Positions 43,990 through 57,734 are shown, counted from the first letter of the stretch. The stretch is 64,000 nucleotides of DNA from Liolophura sinensis (GCF_032854445.1 NC_088300.1:76313966-76377965); one strand, 5' to 3'. The notes: generated by a model not told the origin, from the letters alone. Translations and numbers: made by a program.

Positions 43990-44169
43990 CTGAAAGTAAA
44001 CAAAAACTTGGTTCCAACTTTGTGATTATTTTCTTGAAAGCTGATAAAAAGCGGAACTTTCCCAGCCTGAAACAAGTCCGTCAAGGCGGTGTATTAATTT
44101 TTTGTTTGTTTGTGATGGGTCACCGTTTCTGTATTGTTGTGCTCGTAATGCAGAGAAGATGCAGAGGTC

Positions 44170-44640
44170 ATGTCAGAGCTTTTACAACCATACAACGTTT
44201 CTCTTTGTGTTTATGCCAGGAGCTCAGCTCTTATACAACCATACAACGCTACTGTCCGTGTTCATGCTAGGAGCTCTTACACAACATTACAACTTGTCAC
44301 TGTTCATGTCAAAAATCTCGTTCAAAAAATTGTTCACACAAAAACTCTTACACAACCACAAAGCACTTCTGTCCGTGTTCATGCCAGGAGCTCTTATACA
44401 ACAATACAAGGTTTTTTTTTTCATGTCAAAATTTCGTACAACGAAATGTTTCTCTGTGTGTTCACATAAAAACTCTTATACAACAATAATGCCCTTATGC
44501 CCGCGTTCATGCCAGGAGCTCTTATACAACAACACAGCGGTTCTTTTTTCATGTCAAAATCTCGTACGACGAAATGTTCTTGTCTGTGTTCATTATATAT
44601 ATTTTCATGTCAGATGTTGTAAGATAATAGTGCTTTGTCA
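44170..44640. repeat. Degenerate tandem repeat
   Basis: Units of about 55-60 bases with the words 'gttcatgccaggagctctta', 'tacaacaatacaa' and 'tttcatgtcaaaatctcgta', partly arranged in a higher-order pair of about 125 bases. The 222-codon ORF at 44102-44770 runs through this repeat and is not a gene. Confidence 0.8.
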
Positions 44641-46174
44641 GATAAGAAACACCAGAGATCCAGACATTGATATACATGAAACACCTTTATTTCTTTTCGA
44701 AAACCCAAGGAATATTGTAAAAAAAAAAACACACACATTGGAACTGAGAAGATATACGTATTTAGCATGACATAAACAACTATATGCGTGCAAACGTGTA
44801 TACCCATTAAAGTAAGCATCACAATTCTAGTCTTCCTATATCACTGGACCTCATTAGGCAAATAACCACATGTATAACGAGTAAATTAGGAATCGCAATT
44901 CTGGTCCAAGAAATCGTTACCACGGCCATATCGTGCTGATGTGGAGTGAAATATATAGGACACCGAGCCATGCAAGCCGATTCGCCTTTCAGACAAGGTA
45001 TTGCTGTTCTATGTCGCTGAAATCCGATAACCCGATAACCACTGCCTCGTTTTCATACCCGTTTTCAAGGTCACTCGTCACGTCAGTCATCAAGGCAGCC
45101 TTTAGCCGTGTCCACGCAGTAAATAAAAACAAAGCAAGTGCCTTTTTATGCATTTTATGCGATTGTGGAATTTGATAGAGCGCATCGTCTGAACACGACT
45201 TGTCCTATTTTCATTCAATGCGACAAGTCGATAGGACAAATCGTATTGTGTTAACGCGACTTTAGCGGGAGCGTTATCTTGTTTAAAACCTGATACGTAT
45301 ACCTCCTAAGCTGCCTTCGCAATTACGTATAACTATAACAGCAGAATTTCTGGGAATATGTTACCAAATGTGAAAAGACAGCCTTGATAAAATAACGATG
45401 TGGCGTGTGACCCGGAAATGATGGACGCAAGGGAAATTGGAAAACTTCAATGGCTTTTGTACACCAGTGCGTCACCGTGATCCGATGAATGCATAACTGA
45501 CTACCATCGGTTTCCTGTTCATTTTGCTTCACTTTTGTAATAAATTCACAGTGGTCTTGAAAACCTGAAAGTATTTCCTGTGCCAGTAGTTAATTACAGC
45601 CGATCTATAAACAAAACAGTTTAATGAAAACGACAACCGTTATTGGTTTCATAGCACGTCGTTTCGCAAAACGAAATTATATTTTGAGCTCGAGCCATGT
45701 AGCTTTGTCTGCAACAAACGGTTGCTATGCATACATGTACATACTTAGTTTGTGTATTGCTGTACGTAGGGGGGAAATTTTTATAGTATGCACGAAACAG
45801 TTATTCGATACACACTGTGCTTTGTCCTAATTTATCATAGGTACAGAAAGTTCCAACATGCGCGAAAAAACAAACTTTACAGAAAAGAAGGATAACTAGC
45901 CGTTTGCCAGTCGTCTTCGAATTTGCAAGACACAAATAAATTCAAACAAAAGAAACATCGAACGCATATATCACGTCACTGTATTTTAGTTTGTCATCCG
46001 CCACCGGCCTTCTTTCTTTTTTCAGCCATAAATGCTAATGCTTACACCACATCGAAAATGATGAAAGGTGTTCAAACATCAGGAACTCTTAAAAATCTTT
46101 AGCACTTTTCGGACTTGCGATCAAAATCCGATGAAAATTACAAAGGATAGCTTCCTTAAACCAACCAACAAATG

Positions 46175-46404
46175 CTACACTCCTAAGGCTAGCTCATCCC
46201 CAAGGGACACAGAATGGCTGTCCACGATCTGAGGGTGGCCCGGGTGTCGTGACCGCTTGTGACGAGTTAGGTTATCAGAGCGGTTGTAAGTTTTCTGGCA
46301 AACTGGACATCGGTGTAGAGCTACGCCGCTGTGTGTGCTGTCCATGTGGCGTCTCAGATTGCACATTAAAGTGAACCGTTTGTCGCAAAGGGAACACTGT
46401 ACAC
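46175..46404 (-). CDS. Alternative 3' exon C: zinc-finger pair
   Basis: Phase-1 acceptor tgatttcag|GT, then 76 codons to the stop. Fingers: CSLC...HMDSTH and CPVC...HKRSRH; the second holds the shared core NRSDNLTRH. The tail of about 20 residues is longer than in most exons of the array. There is no usable start between the acceptor and the first finger, so it must be joined to an upstream exon. Confidence 0.85.
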
Positions 46405-47877
46405 CTGAAATCAGACAACCGAAACCATAAGTCATCGGGAAAAGCACGCTTCGCACTGAAGTTGAGCATTCTATGTATCAAAATTTACGTTGCTTTGTTT
46501 CTTGATTTCTCTATTCCCTGTTCTATATCAAGATTTAACTTTGGTGATGTCGACTGCCCCTTTTCATACACCAGGGGAGATGATTGTTTATACATGCTTT
46601 AAGATCTATGGAGCTTGTACTGTTTGTAAGTACAGAGCTATATGGATTACGTATATAAAGAGCGAAAAAATAACGGGGTAACTACGTATAACTGTGTCTT
46701 TAAACGATATTCAAAACCGTTCATTCTGTCCACTGCATGCTTCTTCCTTCTGTACCCGGAGTTTTAATCCATATATTTTAATAGACTGGTTTGAGGATTC
46801 AGTCTATTTTCCGTTGAAGTTTTCAATAGCGATATACACAGTTGGGCAAATATATCACGGCGGTGACCCTATAGCAGAACGGGTTTAAATGTCATATCTA
46901 ATATGGCGATGCCTAACGTAAACATCATGAGGACGCTCATGGGCTTCAGTAACAGCCTACTGACACTATAGGACGACCAATTCCGTTTTTTAAAATGAGC
47001 GTTAAGAGAAAAAGACACAAAGTACAAATTAATTAAGTCTGGCATGTAATCCAACGCCCTGCTGTGCTCTCTGGTATAGAGTGAACATTTTCAGTTAATC
47101 AGGGTAATACAATCTTAAAATTGGGATAATCTCACAGAATCAACCAAAGCTCATTTTTGTAACTTGCCTGCCCACAGTGAATAAAATGAAGAATATAAAA
47201 CAACGAGGTGTGCGATGGCAACGCTGAAGATTGAAACAACAAGCGGGATTTGAGATGATCGACATACCTTCAAATCACCGGAACCAGCACATCTATAATT
47301 CAGGTAGTCTTGAATTTCACTTCAAATTCGAAGATAATTTACCTCCACACAACGTGGATCATTTGCACATTATGTATGAAACTTACGAACACAGACTTTA
47401 GTGCATCTTACTAACGAATAGAAACGGTTTATCCCAACTCTTCCATCCATCTGTCACACCACAGCTTAAGTATATACATTCATAATTTTTGTAGCCTTCA
47501 CACATTTCGTCTTGATTTTCTTTTCCACATAATGTGAATGGTAAGTAATAGGTTGTGTTATACAGTGAATCAGTTTCCAGTGATTCTTCATCCAGTGGCA
47601 TCGTGTTGGGGTCAGATTTTAAAAGAACCTTGGAATGTCAAAAGGACAGCCCCACAAAAAGTTTAACTTTGTTCGTTTTGTAAGAACGTCGCCATATCTA
47701 TATACAAATACATCATCAACGCATTTAACTATGTTTATCTATCAAGGTTCTTTTGCTGTCGGAATTTTGCCTATAGTACTCCCAATTTAGCAAGAAATGA
47801 TGCACGAGCTCATTCGAGGTTTCTTAACCTTATGGTTCTTTGGATGTCCCGCCAGATGGTTAGGTCAAACCCTTATA

Positions 47878-48050
47878 TTATGTTCCTGGGTGGTAACGTC
47901 TCTGGTGTCGCACCAAACTATCGTGTCGGGTGTAAGCTTTCTCACACAGTGGACACTGGTGTACTGTAGGAACGCTGTGAATGTTGTCCATGTGACGTTT
48001 GAAGTTTTTCACTTTGGTAAAGCTTTTATCACAAAGCGTACATCGTACAC
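47878..48050 (-). CDS. Alternative 3' exon D: zinc-finger pair
   Basis: A short exon of 57 codons read on the minus strand. Acceptor tttaattgcag|GT, phase 1. Fingers: CTLC...HMDNIH and CPLC...HQRRYH, with the second-finger core TRHDSLVRH. The stop follows four residues after the last His (PGT). The overlapping plus-strand ORF 47797-48060 is a shadow. Confidence 0.85.
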
Positions 48051-48864
48051 CTGCAATTAAACAACATTCGGTTATCTAAAAGGGGAGACCCAAAACAGTC
48101 GTCGAACTGTCGCGATATAAATTGTTGTGAACGTTAAGCGATATCACTCTTTGTTTATTTTAAACATCACCAAGAGCACAATTCTAAACGTACAACGGCT
48201 AAATCAAGCACTCATCTTTTGCAAGAGGTGTGGTTGTGATAGTTATACAACAGCATCAAGTGCAATGCCAGTTACCTCATACTGTTTACATACAGGGAAG
48301 GTTATCCACTATGTGAATGGACGTTTTCAACATAGTTGTAAACCCAGTCAATGGCAGAATGAATCCAAAATTCGAAACAACTTACAATAAACGTTAACGG
48401 AAAGTAATATCTCTACGCCAAAGTGCTGGTCGCTGAGTGAATATGTAGCTATGTAGAAAATTAATATAACATTAAAATCGGGACTATTTTCGAACTTTAT
48501 TGTTTCAAACATTCTCCACAAAACAAGACAATGTACAAACATGAAGGCATATAATTCATTTGATGAAACCTTAAAATAAACAATATAATCCTACATTCAA
48601 GAACATATTACCCCGTGTCGTCAATCAGAATGTAAACAAAGGCCAAACGTTCACCAAATACATGCTATCAAAACTTCATTTCGGAGACGGTTTGTTTTCT
48701 CTCAAGTCTTTTTCAAATGTTCACTGGCGGAGTTTTCACGATATATATACATATAGCTAAACCTAGGAGGGTGCATGTATCAAACCTTAATACAAGACAG
48801 TAATTTCAGTCATATATTTCCACTGAGGAAGACAGTATATATTATGCGGTTTGGTATCTGAGTA

Positions 48865-49091
48865 CTAGATTGATACATGAGCGACATTCCCTTCGCTAGT
48901 GGGTGTGGTCTTGGAGTCGTGGGGCAACATCAGGTGTTCCTTCCGCTGGTGTCGTGTCAGATTGTCCAAGCGGGTGTAGGATTTGCCGCACACGTCGCAC
49001 TGGTACACAGATGGTACCGTATGAATGTTCATGTGACGCTTCAGGGTGAACGATTTACTGAAGTTTTTACCACATATCTGGCAACGAATCC
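48865..49091 (-). CDS. Alternative 3' exon E: zinc-finger pair
   Basis: Phase-1 acceptor tctaattgcag|GG, then 75 codons. Finger 1 is CQIC...HMNIH (H-x3-H spacing, unlike most of the array) and finger 2 is CDVC...HQRKEH with core TRLDNLTRH. The tail of about 20 residues is hydrophilic. The acceptor resembles that of exon D, which suggests shared descent. Confidence 0.85.
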
Positions 49092-50306
49092 CTGCAATTA
49101 GACAACAACCACAGACCGAGTCAGTATCACTGGTATCCTGAACAGGCCTACGGTTCACATGCATTCCTAACACTCCAGACCTTTATGTAAACACTTCAAA
49201 AGACAGAATGGTCATTATACATTTGGGACGATCATTTCGAAATTCCTAGCGATGAAAATTTACAACCTTTAAGATGTTTCTATATATGGGAATACACGCC
49301 CATCCCTCACACACGTTAATAAGTATGTATCTATATGGGCACAATAATGATAAAGGGTAAATCTCGATATGCTCCTTTCTGTCCATATAACTGTCCGTTT
49401 GCAAGACAACTCGAAACAGCCACACAGAATTTTAATGGATTACTCCACTGATAAACGTCTATTGATCAAGGTGTTATTACAGGCTTCGTACAGTATATGA
49501 AAATGAAATTCAAGGAGTTTTCCAGGAGTTTTTTTTTTTGTCATTTTCAAGGCTAGTTTAAACATACTATGGTGCAAATTATAGACTATATTTTAGATAT
49601 ATATCTGAATATATACATGCTTTAGTTGAATAGTACGCTTGCTTTTGTAAGAAATATCTGCCCTCCACTTCTGTAATGCGACAAATTCTTTGACCCAGCC
49701 TTGGCTCGTCATATATGAACGTCATATATCATTATGCAGGGCTTCCTCTGGGTCAGTATTTTTATTTTTAGCCAGTCACTTTAGCGACTTTTCAGATTTT
49801 GTAATAAATACTATTTTTCTTTAGCCATACTTCCTAAGTGGCCATGACTCTTCTAGATGTCCTGTAAATAATGGACCAATGGTTGGCAGCATGTTTTTGT
49901 TTTTTGAAAAAAAAAACCAATCCTTTTTCCAATCTATCTGTGGGATCCTAGTAAAATGTAATTTCCTCTATCAGAAAAATTTGTTACGAAATTGATTTGT
50001 AAATTCAGTTTATTTAAATGCAACATTATGATCAGTACATTGGAGTAACAGTCTGACAGGAGAAAACCAGACGGCATACACATTTATGTAACGGCACATA
50101 TTCTGAAGCATTTAATTTACATCGGATCCCCCAAAAAATAGTTTATTTAGTGGGAAAGTTTAAATTTCTCATGGAAGGTAACTTCACTTACAGATGTAAC
50201 TCTACCTTGATTTATTTCCCTTGATAATTTTTTTTTACAATTGGCGATGAAAGGCATTCCCCAAAATGCCATGATTCTCATTCGTTATTTAAAAAATGAT
50301 TTCAAG

Positions 50307-50370
50307 CATTATTTAATGTAAGTCAAGCGTTATTTAATGTAAGTCAAGCGTTATTTAATGTAAGTCAACT
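50307..50370. repeat. Tandem repeat, 21-bp period
   Basis: Three copies of a unit reading ttatttaatgtaagtcaagcg, the last one ending in aac; a fourth, partial copy precedes them. Confidence 0.9.
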
Positions 50371-51390
50371 TGCAACAATGCTGAACCCCCTTTGTAGATT
50401 TCAGTCAAGTAATCGCCATACAACTGTGTTGTTTCGCCGAAATGAGGCCGTTTGAAATGAAAGTAAAATTTTCATAAGAAAAATTGCGAAAATCTGCTAA
50501 AAACCCCAGAAAACTCTCATGGTAGATTTTGTATAACGTTTGTATTTTTTCTTAAGTAAATAAATTTGTTGCCAAAAGCATCCGCATTTCAAAAAAATTG
50601 TTCTAAATTTGCGACAATGGCGAGTGGCAGCGGACGCCCTGATTATGGGGGAATTATCAGCGAGCTCCCGATATACGGACTCGCCGGTCAGCAGACAATA
50701 TTTAAGTTGTGGACAAACTAAGATTTTCAAGGAGTTTCCAGGAGTATTTGTCTTTTTTAAGGACTTTCAAGTACTTAAAAATGAAATAGTATTTTTCAAG
50801 CACTTTCAAGGAGTTTCAAGTACTGTGCGCACCCTTAATTAACAATTAATTAACAAATACTGAAATAAGCACATGTACATTACGTGTACTGTGACACTCC
50901 CACTTCCATTAAGTAAATTACCTTCAATTAAAGGTGTGAATGGTACTAGGGTGAATGATCTTCAAGGCACATTATGCATTCGTTCTGGCAGCTACATGAA
51001 TACGTTCAAACATGTTAAAATGAAAATCTTCATATAACTTTACGCATTTCCTCTGCAATTCAGATTGCCACAATACACATCAGTTAGAGAATTCCTCGGA
51101 CATCGGCCCTTGTTCAATATACATGAAGAACGCCAAGCTTTGTCGGACAAAATACCACAGGTCAACATTAGGACATGTTAAAGTTAAAAACACAAGCCTA
51201 TCTCTCTCCCGATTGTCCACTGTTATAGTAAACTATAACATATTCATGCCATATACGCCTTGGATTTCCCCAAGTGATGATTCTCAAAAGTGTTGAACGC
51301 ACAATTTAAATTTTCCATGCTCTACGGCTTCAACAGAACGTATATGCCATCTTAACTCAGTTCACCTTATTCCAACCGCACATCTGTGTA

Positions 51391-51563
51391 TCACATCTCG
51401 TCCCCATGGACTTTTCGCTGATGTCGCGCCACACTATCGAATCGAGTGAATGACTTCGAGCAAACAGAGCACTGGTGTTTCGAACCAACATGGACACTGT
51501 TAATGTGACGCTTCAACGTTGTAAATGTAGATATGGTTTTGGAACAAAATGGGCACCGAAGAC
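51391..51563 (-). CDS. Alternative 3' exon F: zinc-finger pair
   Basis: An exon of 57 codons. Acceptor atctaattccag|GT, phase 1. Fingers: CPFC...HINSVH and CSVC...HQRKVH, core TRFDSVARH, stop four residues after the last His. In finger 1 the usual Phe after the second Cys is Ile. Acceptor and first codons are nearly identical to exon G, marking a recent exon duplication. Confidence 0.85.
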
Positions 51564-52319
51564 CTGGAATTAGATAATAACCAATATCTTAAGCTACTTA
51601 ATTAGACGCATACTTTCGCTAGAATCTGGCTTTGTATAATATTTTATTTCATGATAAGTATTTTTCATTGGCCCCTCGGATAGTTTCTGACAGTAAGTAC
51701 ACGGTGTTCCTTTGGTGCACAATTTCTTAGTTCCTAGTTATAGGTCTCACATAGGTTAACAGCAAGGTATTGACACAAGTCAACATCCAGACAAACTAAT
51801 AAACAGGGATTAAGCCGATATCTGACTGTGTGTATCATGGAGTAACATGAAACATTAACCACCGGCAGGCAACTTGACCCTGTGCTTCAAATGCAGGTCA
51901 AAATATAGTAAAATGTATATATCCACTAGTAAAGTCAAACATGCACACTGAGGGTATCAGTGAAAATACTGACTGACAATAACAACCACTGAGGAAAGCA
52001 TATAGGCCCTTCTTGAAAGTATATATGACTACAAAATAGGAATTTGCAAGGTGCAAAGGACGCCAAACTAGCAAAAAACTTGAAACATACATGACGCCAT
52101 GCCTATACAAGTGCTAACTAAGAAAGATAAAGAGTTATAAATGCCCAGTCCATTGCAGTCTTATAAGACTCTCTCACTTAACATATTTATTTGTCTATTT
52201 GAACACCACAGTCATGACTTCTTAACGTATACAAAGGGGGTCAGTTTTAAGGCTGCACATGCAGAAGAAGCCGGAGTGGTAAACTACGACGTTTGACAAG
52301 TAGGTAACTTTGTTCTCCC

Positions 52320-52510
52320 TTGGGGTCTCCGTGGTCGAGGAAGTGAGCAATCACCAATGTGGTCGCTGTGAGTTCAAGTCCAGCTTATGCTAGCTTCCTC
52401 TCCGGCCATACGTGGGAAGATCTTTCGGCAACCTGCGGATGGTCATGGGCATCCTCCCACCATAATGTTGGCCGCCATCTCCCTCGTTTAGGGCCCATCT
52501 TTCGTTTTAA
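52320..52510 (+). repeat. SINE family 1, plus-strand copy
   Basis: Shows 'tccgtggtcgagg' (A-box remnant), 'gtgagttcaagtccagctta' (B box), 'cttcctctccggccatacgt' and 'cctcccaccataatgttgg' in order. Confidence 0.75.
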
Positions 52511-52634
52511 CTTGCATATATACCATATTGGTGCACGGAGGAAACTTGAATACTCGATAATAAAGGAGACCTTCGGCCAGTACCTGACAAATTTTCTCAC
52601 GTGTGAGACATGTATGTACATGTGCATGCTTTAG

Positions 52635-52915
52635 GTTCTTGCTTCGTACTTAACAATTTTTCAGTCGTATGCGAGAACGAAAAGTCATTAGGTGTGTGTA
52701 CATACACTGGCTTCTTGTGTCCATGCCGCAAAAGTTCTGCGGAAACTGAAATATCACGCTGATGACACCAGACATGATATGCCTCCCAGTCGCATATGTA
52801 CCGACATCTTGTCAACTAGTCCAGTTTCCTTTTTTACTTCTACGCCCCGAGCGCTAGTTGCTGCCATATTTAAAGTCTTTGACACTAGGCCACCGAAAGC
52901 GTGCTGGCTTGTCAT
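52635..52915 (-). repeat. SINE family 2, minus-strand copy
   Basis: Shares 'cttaacaatttttcagtc', 'aagtcattaggtgtgtgtac' and 'tttaaagtctttg' with the copy at 3180-3505, in the same orientation. Confidence 0.65.
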
Positions 52916-53623
52916 CAAAGCGGGGGAATATATTATACGTATAGGCCTATATACAACACCCTGATATATCTCATCATAAAATCCTCTGTGGACAGGTCCA
53001 TTAGAGAATATTATAACGTCGTCATTTCAGTGGAAAATCATAATCAAGATACTGTAAAAATATATACGGGGTCAGCGTTCATTAAATAACATGTCCACCT
53101 CCACTATACACAACATCCAAACCGGGCTCTGGAAAGATACGGAAGGTGTTCTACTGAGAATGCTATTATAATACACGCGTATTGAAACACTTGTATTTGG
53201 AGTACCAAAATACTCAATAGGACCTGGGGTAAGCAAACCAAACAAGACAGCAAAATCAAACAACCTGGTCGGCATAAAATAACCGACAAATTAGCGTTCG
53301 AGTTCATTATACTGTATAGTTTACACTGATGCGCACTTATTTTTGCACTGACTTGACCGAAATATTCACCCGGCATATAAGCTGATACTTGTTAATCCCT
53401 CGATAATCCCATTCTTGTCTATCCATCATGTATCAATGTCTCTGTCGTTTATCACCTACAAGTGAGTTTTCAACTTCCCAACTAAACAGGTCTGACATCA
53501 AATACTCCTTGGCCTTACAAGTAAAATCCAGGTGCATCTTTCACAATATTCCAGTCCTATATACACGCTATATCCAGAGCCTACAATGATGCGCAACCTG
53601 CAAGCTTGGCAGATACTTCATGT

Positions 53624-53814
53624 TTAAGGTGCTGTGTGATCTCTCCTCTTTTCAGCGTGACAAAGCCGTAGATGACGAATCACGTTATCACATCGATTGA
53701 ACAACCTGGGGCACATAGGACACTGGTGTTTAGCACCGGAGTGGAGGCTTTCAACGTGACGCTTCAGTGTGGAAATTGTGGAAAAGGCTTTGGTACAAGC
53801 CGGGCATCGAAGAC
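53624..53814 (-). CDS. Alternative 3' exon G: zinc-finger pair
   Basis: Acceptor atctaattccag|GT, phase 1, then 63 codons. Fingers: CPAC...HVESLH and CPMC...HLRLCH, core NRCDNVIRH. It is the closest relative of exon F: same acceptor, same first residues LRCP, and the shared KHQC before finger 2. The fingertip residues differ from F, which would change DNA choice. Confidence 0.85.
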
Positions 53815-55014
53815 CTGGAATTAGATAATAATCCATTTCTTCACTGACCGCTATATAAGGGAGGTTTGTTTTATTAGTTCTATATACAACCGACAAAACA
53901 TCGCAAGGAATGTGAGTACAAAAAGGAGTCTAACGGGAGAATACCGAAAACCTAACAGGACTCTACACATTTACATCTGTTCGCTTTACAATATGTTAGT
54001 GCATGTCAAAAATGCAAGTACTATATGTGTGAACATTTGCCAACTGTCATATACTTCCGTAGGTGCTCTGGTTTTAATCTCTATCCTGTAAATCTTTACT
54101 GTACTGTACTGTATTCCTGCATAATCAGGATTCTGCTGGTGGAACTTAGAACCCCTGAGGTCGATTTACATTGTTTTCGTGTTTTTATTATTAATTGTGA
54201 TGGAAACATACCATTCTGAGTAATTCGAGACCAGTGAAGTGCATGTATAACAGCACTGCATCCGTAATTTGATATTATTTAAGCATTTACATGAACAGTT
54301 AGAATAAGATCCTAACTGGCGTTAAGTGGCAAAGAGTCCGTATTTCATCGGTTATACGTGTGATCACTGGCAAAACATAATCATACACATTATCGCCGCA
54401 GCTCTAGTTTTACTCTCTCTGCTATAATTTTTTTAAACTCAAACGCATGTGTGCACGGATGGGTGATTGCTTTACGGCAAATCAATATCACCCTCATATT
54501 CTAGCCAAATGCAACAAGTCTTGAATATTTCGCACCAGATTATATATATATATATATATCTTAATTAAGGCACATATAGACCTACATTACAAAATCGAAT
54601 AGCGTGGAAAAGACAATAAATTTTAGTATCTCTTACATGAAAAGGAAACGTCATTCCTGCAGACCCAATCATTAATTTCACACATGGCATTCCAAATGAT
54701 AAATGTATTTAATTGATTCAAATTAAGTACATAGTCATAATTGGCAGTTTCGGGGAAGTGAAAGTATGGCCATAACCGTCTTATCTTATGAAAAGCTTGA
54801 TTTGGCCTATAAACAAATATAAAAGTGCAGCAATATTGTCGCATGTTTCCAGCATTTACTCAATGCAGTTCACTCGCACCTTTATCAGGATGAGTGAAAC
54901 TTGGATAGCCTCTTTCAACTGTCACAAAATATCGTTGCAAGACACAAATGTACGGGCAGGTAATTCAAAGGTATATCTAAAGCTGATCACACTACCCACA
55001 TACTCTCTCGTTAA

Positions 55015-55275
55015 TTTATTCATTTATTTATTTGATTGCTGTTTTACGCCGTACTCAAGGATATTTGACTTATACGACGGCTGCCAGAATTATAGTGGGA
55101 GGAAGCCGGGCAGAGCCTGTGGGAAAATCCACGAGCATCCGTAGGCTGCCGGAGAGGGGTACAGCCGGAGAGGAAGCCAGCATAAGCTGCATGGGCTTAA
55201 ACTCACATCGTCATCATTGGTGTGAGACTCCAGGGACATTGCACCACGCTGGCATGTTAGCCACCTCTACGCCTC
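55015..55275 (-). repeat. SINE family 1, near full length
   Basis: On the minus strand: tRNA-like head near 55200-55260, body 'gcttatgctggcttcctctc' and the tail 'tcgtataagtcaaatatcct' then 'tgagtacggcgtaaaa', ending in an AT-rich 3' end (atttatttattt on the plus strand). Confidence 0.8.
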
Positions 55276-55449
55276 GTGCACCTCTATACACTACGCTATA
55301 TCACAAGATACTATAATTGCAGCACGGCGCACTTTATATATCCGCAGCGTTTCAATCGCTCTATAGCAGCAGCTGGTTATCATATTGTATCAAAAGAAAG
55401 GGACAACGATTTCTACAGAAAAACATCCGTGGAATTCTGCTCGAGTGTT

Positions 55450-55700
55450 CAATTTATTTGTTTATTTGATTGGTGTTTTAAGCAGTACTCTTTCACTTAT
55501 ACGACGGCGGTCAGCATTATAATGGGAGGAAACCCGGCAGAAGCCGGAGGCAATCCGCAGGTTGCTGGAAGACCTTCTTACGTACGACCGGAAAGGAAGC
55601 CAGCATGAGCTGGACTTGAACTCACAGCATCCGCATTGATGAGAGGCTCCTGCATGGGTCAGTGCGCCGTGCTGGCGTGCTGACGAGCTCGAAGCCGCCC
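55450..55700 (-). repeat. SINE family 1, near full length
   Basis: A second reversed copy about 200 bases from the first. The head contains 'gccagcacggcgcactgacc' and 'gtgagttcaagtccagctca', matching the copy at 5636. Confidence 0.8.
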
Positions 55701-56173
55701 ACTCGAGCGTTCAATACATTACAATGATAAAACCTGTTTTCCTAACAACTCTACTTGTTGCACAGAGCATTAAAACATCTTTTTGCTAACATATGGTGAA
55801 TATATTACACTACATATAAACCAAGGATTCGACCTTTCCTATGTTAAGGGAAGACCCTAAAATCAGAACCCCTCAACCTGTAATTTGCAGACCAGACTTC
55901 TGTGCCACTTCCAAGGATCAACATGCTGTGGTCATGTGCACTTGCTGGTGCTTGTCCGAATGGAATAGCGTATTTAGCTTTGGCACGCTATTTTAATCTG
56001 ATTAAGGGCTCTGACATTTGTTACTGCTTGTCCTAAAATACGAATGCAATGTCGTTATGAGAGGCATATCAACGGTTGATGTTTGAACCATGTCATTTTA
56101 TTCTATATGTAATGCAGTGACTTAAAAGTCGATCGATATCAAGCGAACATTCTCACTTCTGATTGAAAAGTTA

Positions 56174-56349
56174 TTATTTGTCTTTCTGGTGGCTCGTTCG
56201 TAGATGACGGCTCAAATTGTCCGCTCGACTGAATCTGCGCTCACAAAAGTCACACTGATGTGCCGCTATGTCGGTGTGTGTAGTGTCTATATGGCGCTTC
56301 AGGTTGTAGAATTTAGAGAAGATTTTGAAGCAAATTGGACACCGAGCAC
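56174..56349 (-). CDS. Alternative 3' exon H: zinc-finger pair
   Basis: Acceptor ctttgatttcag|GT, phase 1, then 58 codons. Fingers: CPIC...HIDTTH and CDFC...HLRTSH, core SRADNLSRH, stop four residues after the last His. A minus-strand AATAAA (TTTATT at 56097-56102) lies only 72 bases beyond the stop, fitting a true terminal exon. Confidence 0.85.
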
Positions 56350-57734
56350 CTGAAATCAAAGAAACGAAAGTCTCAAATAAAGCAACAACGCACTTTCGTA
56401 TCACTGACAGAAATCGTGAAATACTATGCAGTCGGTTTGTAGAAAACGTTTAAAGGAAAAGACAAAAAATAATATAACCGAAGCTGTACAGGAGGAGGGG
56501 TGGAAACAGACCTCAACGGCAACCGACATATTTTTCTCATGCACTTGGTAACTCAATAAATCAATTCTTAGTCTGAACTTTTTACGAGGTCTGAGAATGC
56601 GCCATGTTAAAGCCACCGGAAACACCATGTCGCGTCACTCGTATCCCAACAACGTAAGGTTAAAAGGCAAACCAGGTTTCGGGTGAAGTAAGCGGAAACA
56701 GCTGCGTTCTCCGGTTATGGAGATCAATCGGGCGTGATCAAACCTGATAACATGGCGGCGCCTGCGATTTTCTCAAAGTGTGAGATTTCACTTACTATGA
56801 ATTGCGATATCTCAAATTTAGACAAACAAGAGTTCAGGTGAACACAACATACGCGCCAACAAATGCATTTGTTTGAAATGTGTAAAAAAATATCAGCAGC
56901 ACTGTGGTGAGTATAACCTCTTAAGGGAAGCTTCATTGCTGTTGATGATAGGTATGTGGTACTATGACAACCACGCAAGTGGACAAATGTGTCAAACACA
57001 TATCAAACGCATGAAAACTTTATGCGGAAAACAGTTGGAGTTGTGGTCCGGGCTCGAAATCATTTCTGTTTATATAGTATATAAAAGAAAAATGGCTATC
57101 TGGTTACCATGACAACCGTGAAAATGGACAAATGTGAGTCGTGACAAATCGTCATCTGTGTATCTATGTATTCACAAAAATTAAAATTCTGTGTGGAAAA
57201 CGCTTGGGGTTACCGGACACAAATACGGACGGACATAATCGCTATAATACGATCTGCCTAATGGCCGGGGCGTATAAAATTATGCTTTTAATAAACTTCA
57301 TTTGTGATACTTTATCGATGTATATATAAATTTGGTCTACATAGTGTTGTCTTTCATGATTCACTCCCATAATTTTCATTTTTATGCCACTGTATAATTA
57401 CCATGAACGTATAAATCAATCTGTCTGTCAATTTCAGGCCGTTGTAGTGATCTGAAGACAAGTAATAAAGTACAAGTCGTCAAAACTCAAAGTCACGTAA
57501 AAACAATATTTGATATCCAGGTTATGTATAAAATCCAACATTAATTCAAGCCACCTATCGTAAAATATCAAAACTTTGTAGACTGAAGAGGCGTTCCCAT
57601 TATTCCGCCAATGCGAATGCAATTCTACGTTCTCTTTTTCTCCGTGTTTACATGGTTCTCTCGATCGCTAATTTGGTGTCTCTCTGGCCGAAACCTATTA
57701 GCTGAATGTTGAGGTTTATTGGGGCTCGAATCCA

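Noticed and set aside
44102-44770. 222-codon plus-strand ORF
   Set aside because: It runs through a degenerate tandem repeat; its peptide repeats with the DNA units and shows no domain.
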